Source: Faecalibacterium sp. An121
GTDB taxonomy: Bacteria; Bacillota; Clostridia; Oscillospirales; Ruminococcaceae
Direction: 5' to 3'
Assembly (NCBI RefSeq): GCF_002160915.1
Contig: NZ_NFLM01000004.1
Coordinates: 98,895 to 162,894, forward strand
DNA length: 64,000 nt
This document shows, in pieces, positions 16,839 through 28,496 of the stretch (position 1 is its first letter; each line of letters starts with the position of its first letter). The position numbers were made by a program, and so were the translations under genes. Below the pieces are notes generated by a model, which did not search any database, was not told the DNA's origin, and was given only the letters and a program-made list of their open reading frames with translations.

Positions 16839-19184
16839 TCATTGCCAGCTGCGCAGCAGGCGGCGCAGACGGCCTAGAACGCCCCGGACCGGGCGCTCCT
16901 CCACCGCCTTCGGCTCCTCTTTGGGTGCGGGCGCGGGAGCGGCAGGTTCCTGTGCCATGGGCGCAGGCTCATGCACCGCCGGAGCCGGCCGGACCGGCGC
17001 CGGGGCAGGCTGCGGCTGGGCTGCGGCCTGTGCGGCAGGCTGGACCGCAGGGGCCGCAGGAGCGGGACGGGCCTCCACGGCGGGGCGCGGCTGAGGCGCG
17101 GGCGCGCCAACCGGATGGCCGCCGGTCCAGTCGTCCTTGAGCAGCTCGTACATCCCCATCTGGCTGTTGACGATGGGTTCGCCGGGAGCGCGCTTGACCT
17201 TCTGGTAGCTGCCGTCGGGGGTCATCTCCCGGGCGTTCACATTGTCGGCCAGCTGCATCTCCAGGATATCGGTCAGCTTTTTCACCAGCACCGGGTCTTT
17301 GATGCGGACGCCCACCTCCACGCGGCACTCGGTGTTGCGGGTCAGGAAGTCGCCCGAGGCGATATAGATGCGGGTCTCGCGGCCGTCAAAGAAGCTGTAG
17401 ATGCGGGCGTGCTCCAGATAGCGGCCCACGATGCTGCGGATGTGCAGGTTCTCGGTCTTGCCGGGCACCCCTGCCCGGACACAGCAGATGCCGCGGACGA
17501 TCATGTCGATGCGGGCGCCGGCCTTGCTGGCTTCCTCCAGCTTGAGGATGATGTCCCGGTCGCTGATGGCGTTGTTCTTCAGGATCATGGAGGCGGGACG
17601 GCCCAGGCGGGCGGCCTCGGTCACCCGCTCGATCTCGTCCAGCAGCACGCTCTTGAAGCGCAGGGGGGCCACCAGCATCTGGTCGGTCTCCTCGGTCAGC
17701 TTCTGCACCGCCAGATTCTGGAACACACCGGCCGCCTCGGCGCCGATGTCGGGGTCTGCGGTGATGAAGGACAGGTCGGTGTACAGCTCGCTGGTCTTTT
17801 CGTTGTAGTTGCCGGTGCCGATCTGGGTGATGTAGGAATAGCCCTCGGCATTCTTGCGGGTGATGAGGGTCAGCTTGGAGTGGACCTTGTAGTCCTCAAA
17901 GCCGTAGACCACCGTACAGCCCGCCTCTTCCAGCTGCTTGGACCAGTCGATGTTGTTCTGCTCGTCAAAGCGGGCCCGCAGCTCCACCAGGGCCACCACT
18001 TCCTTGCCGTTTTCGGCGGCGTCCACCAGGGCCTGCACGATTTGGGACTCCCGCGCCAGGCGGTAAAGGGTCATCTTGATCGAGATGACCTCCGGGTCCC
18101 GGGCAGCCTTTTTGAGCATCAGGATGAAAGGCCGGATGGACTGGTAGGGATAATACAGCAGCACGTCATGTTTCTGCACCTCGCTGGTCAGGCTGTAGTG
18201 CAGGGGCGGCAGCATGGGCCGGGCCGGCGAATAGAACAGCTCGGCGTGGCCGTCGTTCTCGATGCGGCTGTCCAGCTTGTAGAAAAAGCTCAGGTCCAGG
18301 GGGCTCTTCTGCTCAAAGACGCGGCGGTGGTTCAGTTCCAGCCGGGCGCAGAGCATCTTGATGATCTCCGGCGCAGGGGCCGGGGTGACCTGCAGGCGGA
18401 CCGCCGCCAGCTTGCGGCGGCGCTTGAGCAGCTCGGTCATGATCTCGCGGTAGTCGATGTCATGGTCCATCATCCCCTCTTTCACGTCGATATCGGCGTT
18501 GCGGGTGACCCGGAACAGGCATTTTTCCACGATGCTCTCTTTGGCAAAGACCATGCTGACAAAGTGGTAGACCATCTCCTCGGTGAGGGCGAAAAGGGTC
18601 TCCCCATCCCGCTTGAGGAAGCACAGCCGCTCCATCTGGCTGGAAATGGGGATGATGCCCAGGCTCATCTCCTCCGCCTTTTTATCCTTCAGCAGTACGC
18701 CCAGATAGATCTCCTTGTTGCGCAGGAACGGGAAGGGATGGCGGTTGTCCACGATCTGGGGGCTGAGGATGGGGAACAGCTCGTTCTGGAAGTATTTTTT
18801 CCAAAAGCGCTCCTCCTCCTTGGTCAGCTTGTCGAAGTTGACCTTGCGGTAGCCGTGCTCCGCCAGGGCCTCCAGGGCCTTGTGGTAATATTTGTCGCAG
18901 TCCATCTGCAGCTCCGCCGTCTTGGGCATGATGGCGTTCAGCTGCTCCTCCGGGGTCATGTTGGTCTTGTTTTCAGGCTTTTCCTTCTTGCCCTTCAGGT
19001 TGGCCCGCTCCTGCAAAGAGCCCACCCGGACCATGAAAAACTCGTCCAGGTTGGAGCCATAGATGGCCAGAAACTTGAGCTGCTCCGCCAGAGGGACGTT
19101 CTTGTCCTTGCCCAGCACCAGCACACGCTGGTTGAAGTCCAGCCAGCTGAGCTCCCGGTTGATAAAAATGCTTTCTTCCTTCAT
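16839..19184 (-). CDS. ppk1: Polyphosphate kinase 1 with an unusual Pro/Ala-rich tail
   Basis: Transfers the gamma phosphate of ATP to inorganic polyphosphate, reversibly. The 781-residue protein begins with the family motif FINRELSWLDFNQRVL and has the phospholipase-D-like half with YKVHSKLTLI (the phospho-accepting histidine region) and the second motif GRYLEHARIYSFFDG. After the catalytic part, from about residue 690, there is a roughly 75-residue stretch rich in Pro and Ala followed by a basic helix (RGVLGRLRRLLRSW). Standard Ppk1 ends before this. ATG at 19184 is chosen because the family N-terminus starts there; the ribosome site is weak. It follows comEA by 11 bases. Confidence 0.95.
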   Translation of the reverse strand: MKEESIFINRELSWLDFNQRVLVLGKDKNVPLAEQLKFLAIYGSNLDEFFMVRVGSLQERANLKGKKEKPENKTNMTPEEQLNAIMPKTAELQMDCDKYYHKALEALAEHGYRKVNFDKLTKEEERFWKKYFQNELFPILSPQIVDNRHPFPFLRNKEIYLGVLLKDKKAEEMSLGIIPISSQMERLCFLKRDGETLFALTEEMVYHFVSMVFAKESIVEKCLFRVTRNADIDVKEGMMDHDIDYREIMTELLKRRRKLAAVRLQVTPAPAPEIIKMLCARLELNHRRVFEQKSPLDLSFFYKLDSRIENDGHAELFYSPARPMLPPLHYSLTSEVQKHDVLLYYPYQSIRPFILMLKKAARDPEVISIKMTLYRLARESQIVQALVDAAENGKEVVALVELRARFDEQNNIDWSKQLEEAGCTVVYGFEDYKVHSKLTLITRKNAEGYSYITQIGTGNYNEKTSELYTDLSFITADPDIGAEAAGVFQNLAVQKLTEETDQMLVAPLRFKSVLLDEIERVTEAARLGRPASMILKNNAISDRDIILKLEEASKAGARIDMIVRGICCVRAGVPGKTENLHIRSIVGRYLEHARIYSFFDGRETRIYIASGDFLTRNTECRVEVGVRIKDPVLVKKLTDILEMQLADNVNAREMTPDGSYQKVKRAPGEPIVNSQMGMYELLKDDWTGGHPVGAPAPQPRPAVEARPAPAAPAVQPAAQAAAQPQPAPAPVRPAPAVHEPAPMAQEPAAPAPAPKEEPKAVEERPVRGVLGRLRRLLRSWQ

Positions 19185-19195
19185 AAACCTTAACC

Positions 19196-19579
19196 TTATT
19201 CCTCTCCTGACCTGTCCGGCGGCCCGCTGACATAGGCGAGCCGCCCCCAGTCCCCAATGGTATTCTGGGTGATCCCATCCACCCGCGTCACATCTTCGAC
19301 CTGGGCATAGGGGCCGTTGAGCCGCCGGTCCTCCAGGATGGCCCAGGCTGTCTTCCGCCCGATGCCGGGCAGGGTGCACAGCTCCTGCAGGCCGGCCGTG
19401 TTCAGATCCACGCGGGCCGCCTCCAACAGGGTGGAGGAAGAAGCAGGGCGGGCCGGACCGTCCGCATCCGGCAGCAGCGGCGCCTGATACCACACGGCTG
19501 CCGCCAGGACCAGAACGGCCGCTCCCAGCGAGGCCGCGAAAAACTTCCGCTGTTCCGGGCCGAGATGTTTCCTTACCAT
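19196..19579 (-). CDS. ComEA-like helix-hairpin-helix protein
   Basis: Membrane-anchored protein of 127 residues: one helix at about 13-31, a short linker, then paired helix-hairpin-helix motifs beginning VDLNTAGLQELCTLPGIGRKTA (about 57-78). In competent bacteria ComEA binds incoming double-stranded DNA at the outer face of the membrane. Here no comEC or comEB lies next to it, so a role in DNA uptake is only suggested by family. It is the first gene of the ppk unit and starts 17 bases beyond the terminator of the preceding group. Confidence 0.82.
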   Translation of the reverse strand: MVRKHLGPEQRKFFAASLGAAVLVLAAAVWYQAPLLPDADGPARPASSSTLLEAARVDLNTAGLQELCTLPGIGRKTAWAILEDRRLNGPYAQVEDVTRVDGITQNTIGDWGRLAYVSGPPDRSGEE

Positions 19580-19596
19580 TGTACTGTATCCTCGCC

Positions 19597-19628
19597 AAAA
19601 AAGAAAGCCCTCCGCACAGGGTGCGGAG
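19597..19628 (-). terminator. Terminator of the lspA-rluD-HAD group
   Basis: Minus-strand CTCCGCAC/GTGCGGAG stem with a three-base loop, then GGCTTTCTTTTTT. It lies between the HAD gene and comEA; read-through may feed comEA-ppk because no clear comEA promoter is visible. Confidence 0.7.
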
Positions 19629-19651
19629 AACTTTTTACAGGAATTTTACTC

Positions 19652-20479
19652 TTATCTCTCGCTGTCCCGCACCATCTGGTAGAGATATTCCGCCGCAGCG
19701 CCTTCAAAGGCCCTGCAGAGGGTGGTCTGCCCTGCCGCCAGCCGCACCTCGGCGGGGGCGTCAAAGGCGGCCGCGCTCTGCCCTGCCAGCCCCAGCAGCT
19801 CCACCATCGCGTTGCTGCCGGCCAGCACCGACACCTGCTGGGGGGAGAGCATGGCCGCGGCGCACACCGCGCTGAAAGCCGCCCCCATGCTGACCGCGTG
19901 GGGGGTCAGAGCCAGGCAGTCGATGGAAAGCCGTTCCTGGCGCACCGGTGCCCCTGTGTCCTCCAGGGCCTTTTCAAAGGCCTGCAGGGCCGGGATGGTC
20001 CGGGCGTCCTGGTACAGCAGCACCCGCAGCACGTCGGCGCTGCGCACGCCCTCGGGCTTGGTCAGCAGGTAGGGGGTCCACTCCCGGCGCAGATGGCGCT
20101 CCAGCGCGTGGTTCATCCGCAGCACCCGGGTGGCGCCGTCCTTCATCTGCAAAGCGATGCCCACCCCCGAGATCGCGGGCAGGGTGGTGAGGAACTGATC
20201 CCCCAGAGCCTCAAAGCTGCCCATGGGCTGTCCCGTGCCGGCAGCAAAGCTGTAGACCAGCGCGCCGCCGCACAGCATGGCCGGGGCCGCCAGCGGGACG
20301 CTGCCCAGCAGCGTGCGCACCGCCTTGGGGGTCTTTTGGGAAAAGACGGTCAGCTGGCCGCCCCGTGCGGCAAACAGCTGCAGCACGTCCCGCAGCACCT
20401 GCGGCATATTGCCGTCAGGGCCCAGCATCAGCGCATCCAGATCGCAGAGGACCAGGGTGGAACTCAGCCCTTGTTTCAT
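19652..20479 (-). CDS. HAD-superfamily Cof-like protein, possibly degenerate
   Basis: Protein of 275 residues with the outline of Cof-type haloacid dehalogenase phosphatases: an N-terminal LCDLDALML matches the DxD nucleophile motif (Asp then Asp two residues later) and the middle part fits the cap. The C-terminal metal motif, normally GDxxND, reads AGSNAMVELLG here, lacking the first acidic residue and the second aspartate. It may therefore be a weak or inactive phosphatase. The ATG overlaps the rluD stop (ATGA). Substrate unknown. Confidence 0.65.
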   Translation of the reverse strand: MKQGLSSTLVLCDLDALMLGPDGNMPQVLRDVLQLFAARGGQLTVFSQKTPKAVRTLLGSVPLAAPAMLCGGALVYSFAAGTGQPMGSFEALGDQFLTTLPAISGVGIALQMKDGATRVLRMNHALERHLRREWTPYLLTKPEGVRSADVLRVLLYQDARTIPALQAFEKALEDTGAPVRQERLSIDCLALTPHAVSMGAAFSAVCAAAMLSPQQVSVLAGSNAMVELLGLAGQSAAAFDAPAEVRLAAGQTTLCRAFEGAAAEYLYQMVRDSER

Positions 20480-21408
20480 GTGCGCCCCCTCCTTGCGGCG
20501 TCCAGAAAACGGACGAAATAGTCGGGCAGCGGGCTGTCAAAGGACAGCTGCTCCCCTGTGATGGGGTGGATGAACCCCAGCGTCTTGGCGTGCAGGCACT
20601 GGCCGTGCAGGCTGGCAATGCAGCTGCGGGGGCCGTAGACCGGATCCCCTGCCACCGGGTGGCCGATGGAGGCCATATGCACCCGGATCTGATGGGTGCG
20701 GCCGGTCTTGAGCCGGCACTCCAGCAAAGTGAACGGACCCATCCGCTCCAGCACGCGCCAGCCGGTATAGGCGTACTTGGCATGGGGTTCCCCCACCGGG
20801 TAGGCCGCCATCTTTTTGCGGTCGGTCCTGGAGCGGCCGATGGCCCCCTCCACAAAACCCTGGTCCTGGGCAAAGCCCCCATACACCACCGTCTGGTAGG
20901 TCCGCTGGACGCTGTGCTCCGCCATCTGGCGGGACAGGCCGATGTGGGTGGCGTCATCCTTGGCCACCACCAGCAGTCCGCTGGTATCCTTGTCGATGCG
21001 GTGGACGATGCCGGGACGGATCTCGCCGCCGATGCCCGACAGGCTGCCCCGGCAATGCCACAGCAGGGCGTTGACCAGGGTGCCGTCCGGGTTGCCGGGG
21101 GCCGGGTGGACCACCATCCCCTTAGGCTTGTTGACCACCAGCAGGTGCGGGTCCTCATAGACGATGTCCAGCGGGATCTGCTGGGCCACCGCCTCGATGG
21201 GGGCGGCGTCGGGGATCTCCACCAGGATGGTGTCCCCCGGCTTGAGCCTGCGGTTTTTGGCCGCGGGCTGGCCGTTGGCCAGCACATGGCCCCCGGCGAT
21301 CAGATCCTGCAGCGCGCTGCGGGACAGTCCGGTGTCCTCCCCTGCCAAAAAGCGGTCGATCCGCTGGCCGGCGTCCTCTGCCTCCACGGCAAATTCACGC
21401 TGTTCCAT
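20476..21408 (-). CDS. rluD: RluA/RluD family 23S rRNA pseudouridine synthase
   Basis: Converts uridines in 23S rRNA to pseudouridine; in the lspA-linked position it is usually the RluD-type enzyme. The 310-residue protein has an N-terminal S4 RNA-binding domain (about 12-60) and the catalytic HRIDKDTSG motif with its aspartate near 140, then RLKTGRTHQIRVHMASIGHP. It starts three bases after lspA. The exact target position in rRNA cannot be read from sequence alone. Confidence 0.92.
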   Translation of the reverse strand: MEQREFAVEAEDAGQRIDRFLAGEDTGLSRSALQDLIAGGHVLANGQPAAKNRRLKPGDTILVEIPDAAPIEAVAQQIPLDIVYEDPHLLVVNKPKGMVVHPAPGNPDGTLVNALLWHCRGSLSGIGGEIRPGIVHRIDKDTSGLLVVAKDDATHIGLSRQMAEHSVQRTYQTVVYGGFAQDQGFVEGAIGRSRTDRKKMAAYPVGEPHAKYAYTGWRVLERMGPFTLLECRLKTGRTHQIRVHMASIGHPVAGDPVYGPRSCIASLHGQCLHAKTLGFIHPITGEQLSFDSPLPDYFVRFLDAARRGRT

Positions 21409-21411
21409 GGA

Positions 21412-21894
21412 TCACTTGTCCTCCCCGGGCTGCCGGGCAGCGCTGCGGCGTTCCTCCAGGATCACCGACAGCACCCACAGCCCCATGCCCACGCAGACGC
21501 AGATATCCGCAAAGTTGAAGACCGCAAAGTTCATGAACAGCAAATTGATATAGTCCACCACTTTGCCTGCGGCGATGCGGTCGATCAGGTTGCCGATGCC
21601 GCCGCCCAGCACCAGCACCCAGGCCCAGCGCTGGAGCTGATCGTTGCGGCAGTGGGTGAACAGCCACCAGGCGATGAACAGCATCCCGATGCTGGTGGCC
21701 GCGATCAGGATCTCCTGCCGGCCGCTGAGCAGGCTGAAAGCCATCCCCTCGTTGTAGACGAAATGCAGCTCCACCACATGGGGGATCAGGGGCATGGTGC
21801 CCACCGGCTGCAGGTTCTGCACAGCCCAGAGTTTGATGGCCTGGTCGATGCCCACCAGGGCCGCGATGCAGACCAGATTCAGGAACACAAACAT
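21412..21894 (-). CDS. lspA: Lipoprotein signal peptidase
   Basis: Membrane aspartyl peptidase that removes the signal peptide from diacylated prolipoproteins. Four hydrophobic segments are visible in 160 residues; catalytic Asp105 (GNLIDRI) and Asp130 (FNFADICV) are present, together with the NEGMAFSL motif. ATG at 21894 has CAGGAG seven bases upstream; the upstream open frame to 22047 runs through a terminator and is not used. It directly precedes rluD, as in many Firmicutes. Several lipoproteins in this window are likely substrates. Confidence 0.95.
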   Translation of the reverse strand: MFVFLNLVCIAALVGIDQAIKLWAVQNLQPVGTMPLIPHVVELHFVYNEGMAFSLLSGRQEILIAATSIGMLFIAWWLFTHCRNDQLQRWAWVLVLGGGIGNLIDRIAAGKVVDYINLLFMNFAVFNFADICVCVGMGLWVLSVILEERRSAARQPGEDK

Positions 21895-21953
21895 ACAGTC
21901 ACTCCTGTGGGAAGGCCGGGGCCAGCGCCCCGCCTTGACAGTTGATTTTGCAA

Positions 21954-21985
21954 AGAACGGCGCTCCCCTTGCAGGGGGAACGCCG
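21954..21985 (-). terminator. Terminator-like hairpin after ileS
   Basis: Minus-strand 11-bp GC-rich stem (arms 21975-21985 and 21958-21968, one G-U pair) followed by a weak TTCTTTG tail. It probably reduces rather than blocks transcription into lspA, which has no clear promoter. Confidence 0.55.
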
Positions 21986-22013
21986 CTTTTCAGTTTTGCT
22001 GCAAAGACGCTCC

Positions 22014-24806
<2,793 letters not shown>

Positions 24807-24929
24807 TGGTTCCACACTCCTCAAAATTCTTTCTTCCTGCGCACACCGGGCGCAGTTGGACGGAAAAGACCGGCGCAGCGGAACAGCGGGGGCTTTTGGC
24901 GCCCTGCGCCTGCCGCGCCGGCAAAGGCC

Positions 24930-24946
24930 GCCCGCTGTGTGCGGGC
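24930..24946 (-). terminator. Weak hairpin between divIVA and ileS
   Basis: GCCCGC/GCGGGC stem with a five-base loop followed on the minus strand by GGCCTTTG. The U tract is poor, so an attenuator or processing site is as likely as a terminator. Confidence 0.3.
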
Positions 24947-24972
24947 AGCCGGGTCAAACGCTGCTGTGTTGT

Positions 24973-25704
24973 TTACTTGCTGAACTGGATGCCCTGGAAG
25001 GCGGAGTAATCCACCTCGGCGGGCTGCTTCTGCTCGGGGCTCTTCAGTTCGCTCTCATCCTTGTCCCAGAAATCCTCGCCGGCGGGCTGCTGGCTGTCGG
25101 CGCCATCGCCGGCCTCCTCCTCTTCCCCGGCAGCGGCGTCCGTCTGGGCCGCGTCGCCGGCCGCATCGGCCTGGGCGTCGGGGGTGTATTCGGGCAGGCG
25201 GCTGAGGGATTCCACATGGCTGCGGTAGAGGTTCAGCACGTCGGCCTTGAAGCGGGTGACCTCCAGGCGGACGCGCTCGTATTCCCGCTCCTCCAGCAGA
25301 CGCTGGTCGCTGGCCTCGCGGACGATCTCGTCGGCGCGGTCGGTGGCCTTCTGCAGCAGGTCGTTGGCATCCCGGATGATGTCGTCGCTGCGCAGGTTGG
25401 CCTTGTGGATGATGTCCTCCGCCTTCTGGTTGGCCTCACGGATGACGTTTTCACCGATCCGCTGGGCGTTGATGAGGGCGGACTTCATGATCTCGCCGTC
25501 GGCGCGGTAGTCCTCGGTCTCCTTGGACAGACGCTGGTTCTCGCCCTGCAGCTGGTCCAGCTGCCGCTGCAGCCGCTCCATCTCATCGGCATTGTTCTTG
25601 AGCTGCTCCTCGATCCTGTCCAGGAAGCGGTCCACGTCCTCGATCCGGTAGCCGCGGAAGCTCTTTTCAAATTGGACAGAGTGTACGTCCTGCGGTGTCA
25701 GCAT
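24973..25704 (-). CDS. divIVA: DivIVA-domain cell division protein
   Basis: Coiled-coil protein that gathers at curved membrane at the septum and poles and recruits other factors. In 243 residues the N-terminal lipid-binding motif is SVQFEKSFRGYRIEDVDRFL (about 9-28), followed by a first coiled coil to about 65 and a longer heptad-rich segment at 75-165. The C-terminal third is acidic and Ala/Glu/Asp-rich, probably disordered. GGAGG lies seven bases upstream of the ATG. Context between ylmH and ileS is the conserved dcw-flanking order. Confidence 0.93.
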   Translation of the reverse strand: MLTPQDVHSVQFEKSFRGYRIEDVDRFLDRIEEQLKNNADEMERLQRQLDQLQGENQRLSKETEDYRADGEIMKSALINAQRIGENVIREANQKAEDIIHKANLRSDDIIRDANDLLQKATDRADEIVREASDQRLLEEREYERVRLEVTRFKADVLNLYRSHVESLSRLPEYTPDAQADAAGDAAQTDAAAGEEEEAGDGADSQQPAGEDFWDKDESELKSPEQKQPAEVDYSAFQGIQFSK

Positions 25705-25725
25705 GCTGATTTCCTCCTGTCTATG

Positions 25726-26553
25726 TCATTGATACTGAAAAAACTCGATGATCTGACGGTCTTTTCTGGTCTTGCCCGGCAGGGCGGTGAGGGCGAAGCG
25801 CCCCTTGCCCCGGATGGTGAATATGTCCCCCTCAAAGACGGGGGCGTGGGTGCTTTCGGTGGGCAGATGGTTGATCTCCACCCGTCCCGCCTGGATCAGT
25901 TCCGCCGCAGCCCCGCGGCTGCAATGCAGCATAGCCGCAAGCACCGCATCCAGCCGCAGCGAAGAAACAGCCGCCGTGCGCAGCACCCGTTCGCTTTGGC
26001 CGAAGTCCGGCAGCTGTTCCAGCGCCAGGGCCGCACAGCTGACCTCGGTCCGGCCCACCCCGCACAGCTCCTCGCAGATCAGGCGGGCCGCCGGCTCCAG
26101 AGCGAATACGAAGGCGGTGCCGGGCATCTGTGCCGGCAGCACGATGTCCCCCAGAGCCTCCCGCCGCAGGGCCAGGCCCATCAGGCTGCCCAGATAATCC
26201 TTGTGGGCGGGCAGGGCCGCGCCGGGGGCCGCTCTGCAGTCCAGACGGACGCAGGCCAGCGGGCTGTCGGTCCAGCTGTCCTCCGGCTCGATGGCCACAA
26301 GGCGCCGCTCCGCCTCCGGATAGCCTCCTTCCAGCCGCCAGCAGGTGCAGCCTGCTTTGGCCAGAGCGGCTTTGGCCAGCACCTGTTCCCTGTCGCTGAG
26401 GAAAGAGGAATACCGGGGGATGCCCCGGCTTTGGGCGGCGCGGGCCAGATCCTCGATGTGCCGCATCAGAAAACGCTCTTTGTCGTTCTGCGGCGGGATG
26501 AACCCCCGCGCCTGGCGGGGCGCGTCCTGGCCGGGATCAATAGAACGCGCCAT
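25726..26553 (-). CDS. ylmH: S4-domain RNA-binding protein YlmH
   Basis: RNA-binding protein of 275 residues found beside sepF and divIVA in Gram-positive bacteria; linked to ribosome rescue and to cell division in the literature. The N-terminal part carries DKERFLMRHIEDLARAA and YSSFLSDREQ, typical of the family; the S4 domain is at about 195-250 (RLDAVLAAMLHCSRGAAAELI). ATG at 26553 overlaps the sepF end by 17 bases and has GGAG four bases upstream; an ATG at 26466 is the alternative. The ylmG (YggT) gene that often lies between sepF and ylmH is absent. Confidence 0.85.
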   Translation of the reverse strand: MARSIDPGQDAPRQARGFIPPQNDKERFLMRHIEDLARAAQSRGIPRYSSFLSDREQVLAKAALAKAGCTCWRLEGGYPEAERRLVAIEPEDSWTDSPLACVRLDCRAAPGAALPAHKDYLGSLMGLALRREALGDIVLPAQMPGTAFVFALEPAARLICEELCGVGRTEVSCAALALEQLPDFGQSERVLRTAAVSSLRLDAVLAAMLHCSRGAAAELIQAGRVEINHLPTESTHAPVFEGDIFTIRGKGRFALTALPGKTRKDRQIIEFFQYQ

Positions 26554-27001
26554 TGCTCTCCAGCTCGTCCAGCAGATCGCCCATGATATCCACGTTGTAG
26601 GGGGTGATGATAAAGGTGCTGTTGGCCACACGCTTGATCTGGCCGTTGTTGGCATAAGCCACGCCGGACAGGAAATCCACCAGACGGCGGGAGACCTCCT
26701 TGTTGGTGGACTCCAGATTGAGCACCACCGTACGCTTGTTGTTCAGATGGTCTGCGATGGTGCTTGCATCCTCAAAGCGCTCGGGCTTGACCAGCACCAC
26801 CTTGAGCTGGGTGGTGGCGTTGATGTTGACGACCCGGTTGCCGCTCTTGCCGGTGCTGTCGCTGCCCTCATCCTCGTAGGAATCAGCTCCAAAGCTGTTG
26901 CTGTTGTTGTTCACCATCTGGGGCCCGTCGTCGATGTACTGCTCATCGTAGCCGTCATCCTCACCGAAAAGTCCCTTTTTGATATTTTGCATAAAAGACA
27001 T
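26537..27001 (-). CDS. sepF: Cell division protein SepF
   Basis: Ring-forming protein that tethers FtsZ to the membrane. In 154 residues an N-terminal amphipathic segment (MSFMQNIKKGLFG) would insert in the membrane, an acidic/Asn/Ser-rich linker follows (about 15-55), and the SepF core with LKVVLVKPERFEDA, RRLVDFLSGVAYA and FIITPYNVDI ends the protein. ATG at 27001 is chosen from AAAGGAG at eight bases; the ORF extends six codons further. It has its own consensus promoter. Confidence 0.95.
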   Translation of the reverse strand: MSFMQNIKKGLFGEDDGYDEQYIDDGPQMVNNNSNSFGADSYEDEGSDSTGKSGNRVVNINATTQLKVVLVKPERFEDASTIADHLNNKRTVVLNLESTNKEVSRRLVDFLSGVAYANNGQIKRVANSTFIITPYNVDIMGDLLDELESNGAFY

Positions 27002-27099
27002 CGATACCGCTCCTTTCATCTGCCATACAGATGCCGTTTGCCACGAAAACTGCCTTGCGCCCGTCCGCCGGGCCCAAACAGAAAAGAATAGCTTTCTAT

Positions 27100-27128
27100 A
27101 TTATCTGTTTTTTTGTGCCGGATGTCAA
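27100..27128 (-). promoter_or_regulatory. Promoter of sepF-ylmH-divIVA
   Basis: TTGACA (27123-27128), 17-base spacer, GATAAT (27100-27105) on the minus strand, just after the HlyD-like gene. Confidence 0.75.
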
Positions 27129-27134
27129 TAACAG

Positions 27135-28490
27135 CTAAGACAAAAGTTTGCCGTCGTAGAGATTTTGTCCCTCCACGATCACCTGATCGTACAGCCGGAC
27201 CTGGCTGACCGAGCCGGTCGTCCCTCTGGGAGGCACGATGATATAGTCCCCGTCGGTGACCAGCGGGTGGTCGTCGTCCACCGGGTCGATGCGGCAGAAG
27301 CGGGCCAGGTTGCCGAATTTGACATAGACGCCGGGGATGTAGTTCTCCCCCGCCTCAGCCGCGGCGGCCTGGGAAGAAGCCTGGCCGGACTCCGCCTTCG
27401 GGGTCTCCAGCACATAGTGGACCGCCTGGGCGGGCACCCGCAGGCCGGTGGTGGTGTTGACGATCACTTCGGCGCTGGCCTGGCCCAGGCGCAGCACATC
27501 CCCGGTGACCGAGCCGCAGCTGAGCACGAACCGCGCCAGGCCCGAAGCCTCGTCGATGGTCACTTCCTCCACCTCTGCGTCCAGGGCCCGGTCGGTCTGC
27601 CCGGGGAACCGGATCTGGACCGTGCCCGTCAGGGGGGTGCCGTCCGCCCGCAGCAGCTTCTGGGCCTGCTGGGCGGTGCACACCCCGCAGTAGGTCCAGC
27701 TGAAGCCGGAGACGATCTTTCCCGCGCCGCCGGTCATCTGCACATCCGCCCCGCCGTCCAGCCAGGCTCTCAGGGTGGGGGCGTCCATGGCCAGCACGGC
27801 CTCAGCGGACTGGGTCAGCTGGCGGGTGCTGGTGCTGCGGACAAAATAGCCGGTGAGGGGGGCCGTGATCTGCACCAGGCTCCCCAGCCGGCTCTGCAGC
27901 TGGTCGGCCTGGGCCTGCAGGGCGGTGATCTGCGCCGAAAAATCCGACGCCTCCCCCGTGACCACCAGGATCTTGTTCTGGGCCAGCAGGTATTTTTCCC
28001 GCCCGGCGTCCATATCGCCAAAGGCGCCCCGGTCGGCGGCGTCCATCATATCGTACAGGGCGGTGGTGCGCTCCTGGATCATCGAATCCACCTGGGTGGA
28101 CGACACGTTCTCGGCCCGGTGCAGCAGGTCGATCTGCTCGTTCAGGCTGTTCAGTTCGCTGCGCAGGGCGCTCTGCTCGTGGCTGGTGTACACCTCGGCC
28201 ACCACCGTCCCCGCCGACACCCGGGCCCCGTCTTCCACAAGGTACCCCATGTCGCCGCTGCCCGGCACGGCGGTCTCGGTGAACAGCAGCACACCGTCGG
28301 CCTCCACCTTGTCCTCCACCGTGGCCATCAGCACCGTCTCATAGGTGTTGGGCGGGTTGAGCAGATGCAGGATCTGGTAGCCTACATAGCCCACCGCCAG
28401 CAGCAAAAGAAGGGCCACCGCCCCGCCCAGCCCGGTCAGCCAGCCGGCGCGAGTGTTCTCCTTCCCTGCGCGGTCATTGGGATCTCGCAT
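27135..28490 (-). CDS. HlyD-like membrane fusion protein
   Basis: Membrane-anchored protein of 451 residues with one N-terminal helix (about 19-42), a barrel-sandwich-type segment (ADGVLLFTETAVPGSG), a coiled-coil hairpin at about 105-200 and a second lipoyl-like half. This is the layout of HlyD/periplasmic adaptor proteins, but no transporter is adjacent. Proteins of this type commonly precede sepF in Clostridia, so a cell-envelope or division role is plausible. ATG has GGAGG nine bases upstream, six bases after miaA. Confidence 0.75.
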   Translation of the reverse strand: MRDPNDRAGKENTRAGWLTGLGGAVALLLLLAVGYVGYQILHLLNPPNTYETVLMATVEDKVEADGVLLFTETAVPGSGDMGYLVEDGARVSAGTVVAEVYTSHEQSALRSELNSLNEQIDLLHRAENVSSTQVDSMIQERTTALYDMMDAADRGAFGDMDAGREKYLLAQNKILVVTGEASDFSAQITALQAQADQLQSRLGSLVQITAPLTGYFVRSTSTRQLTQSAEAVLAMDAPTLRAWLDGGADVQMTGGAGKIVSGFSWTYCGVCTAQQAQKLLRADGTPLTGTVQIRFPGQTDRALDAEVEEVTIDEASGLARFVLSCGSVTGDVLRLGQASAEVIVNTTTGLRVPAQAVHYVLETPKAESGQASSQAAAAEAGENYIPGVYVKFGNLARFCRIDPVDDDHPLVTDGDYIIVPPRGTTGSVSQVRLYDQVIVEGQNLYDGKLLS

Positions 28491-28496
28491 ACAGGA

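Noticed and set aside
16880..17130. Low-complexity repeats as a possible CRISPR or tandem repeat array
   Set aside because: They are Pro/Ala codons in the end of ppk; units are irregular and coding.
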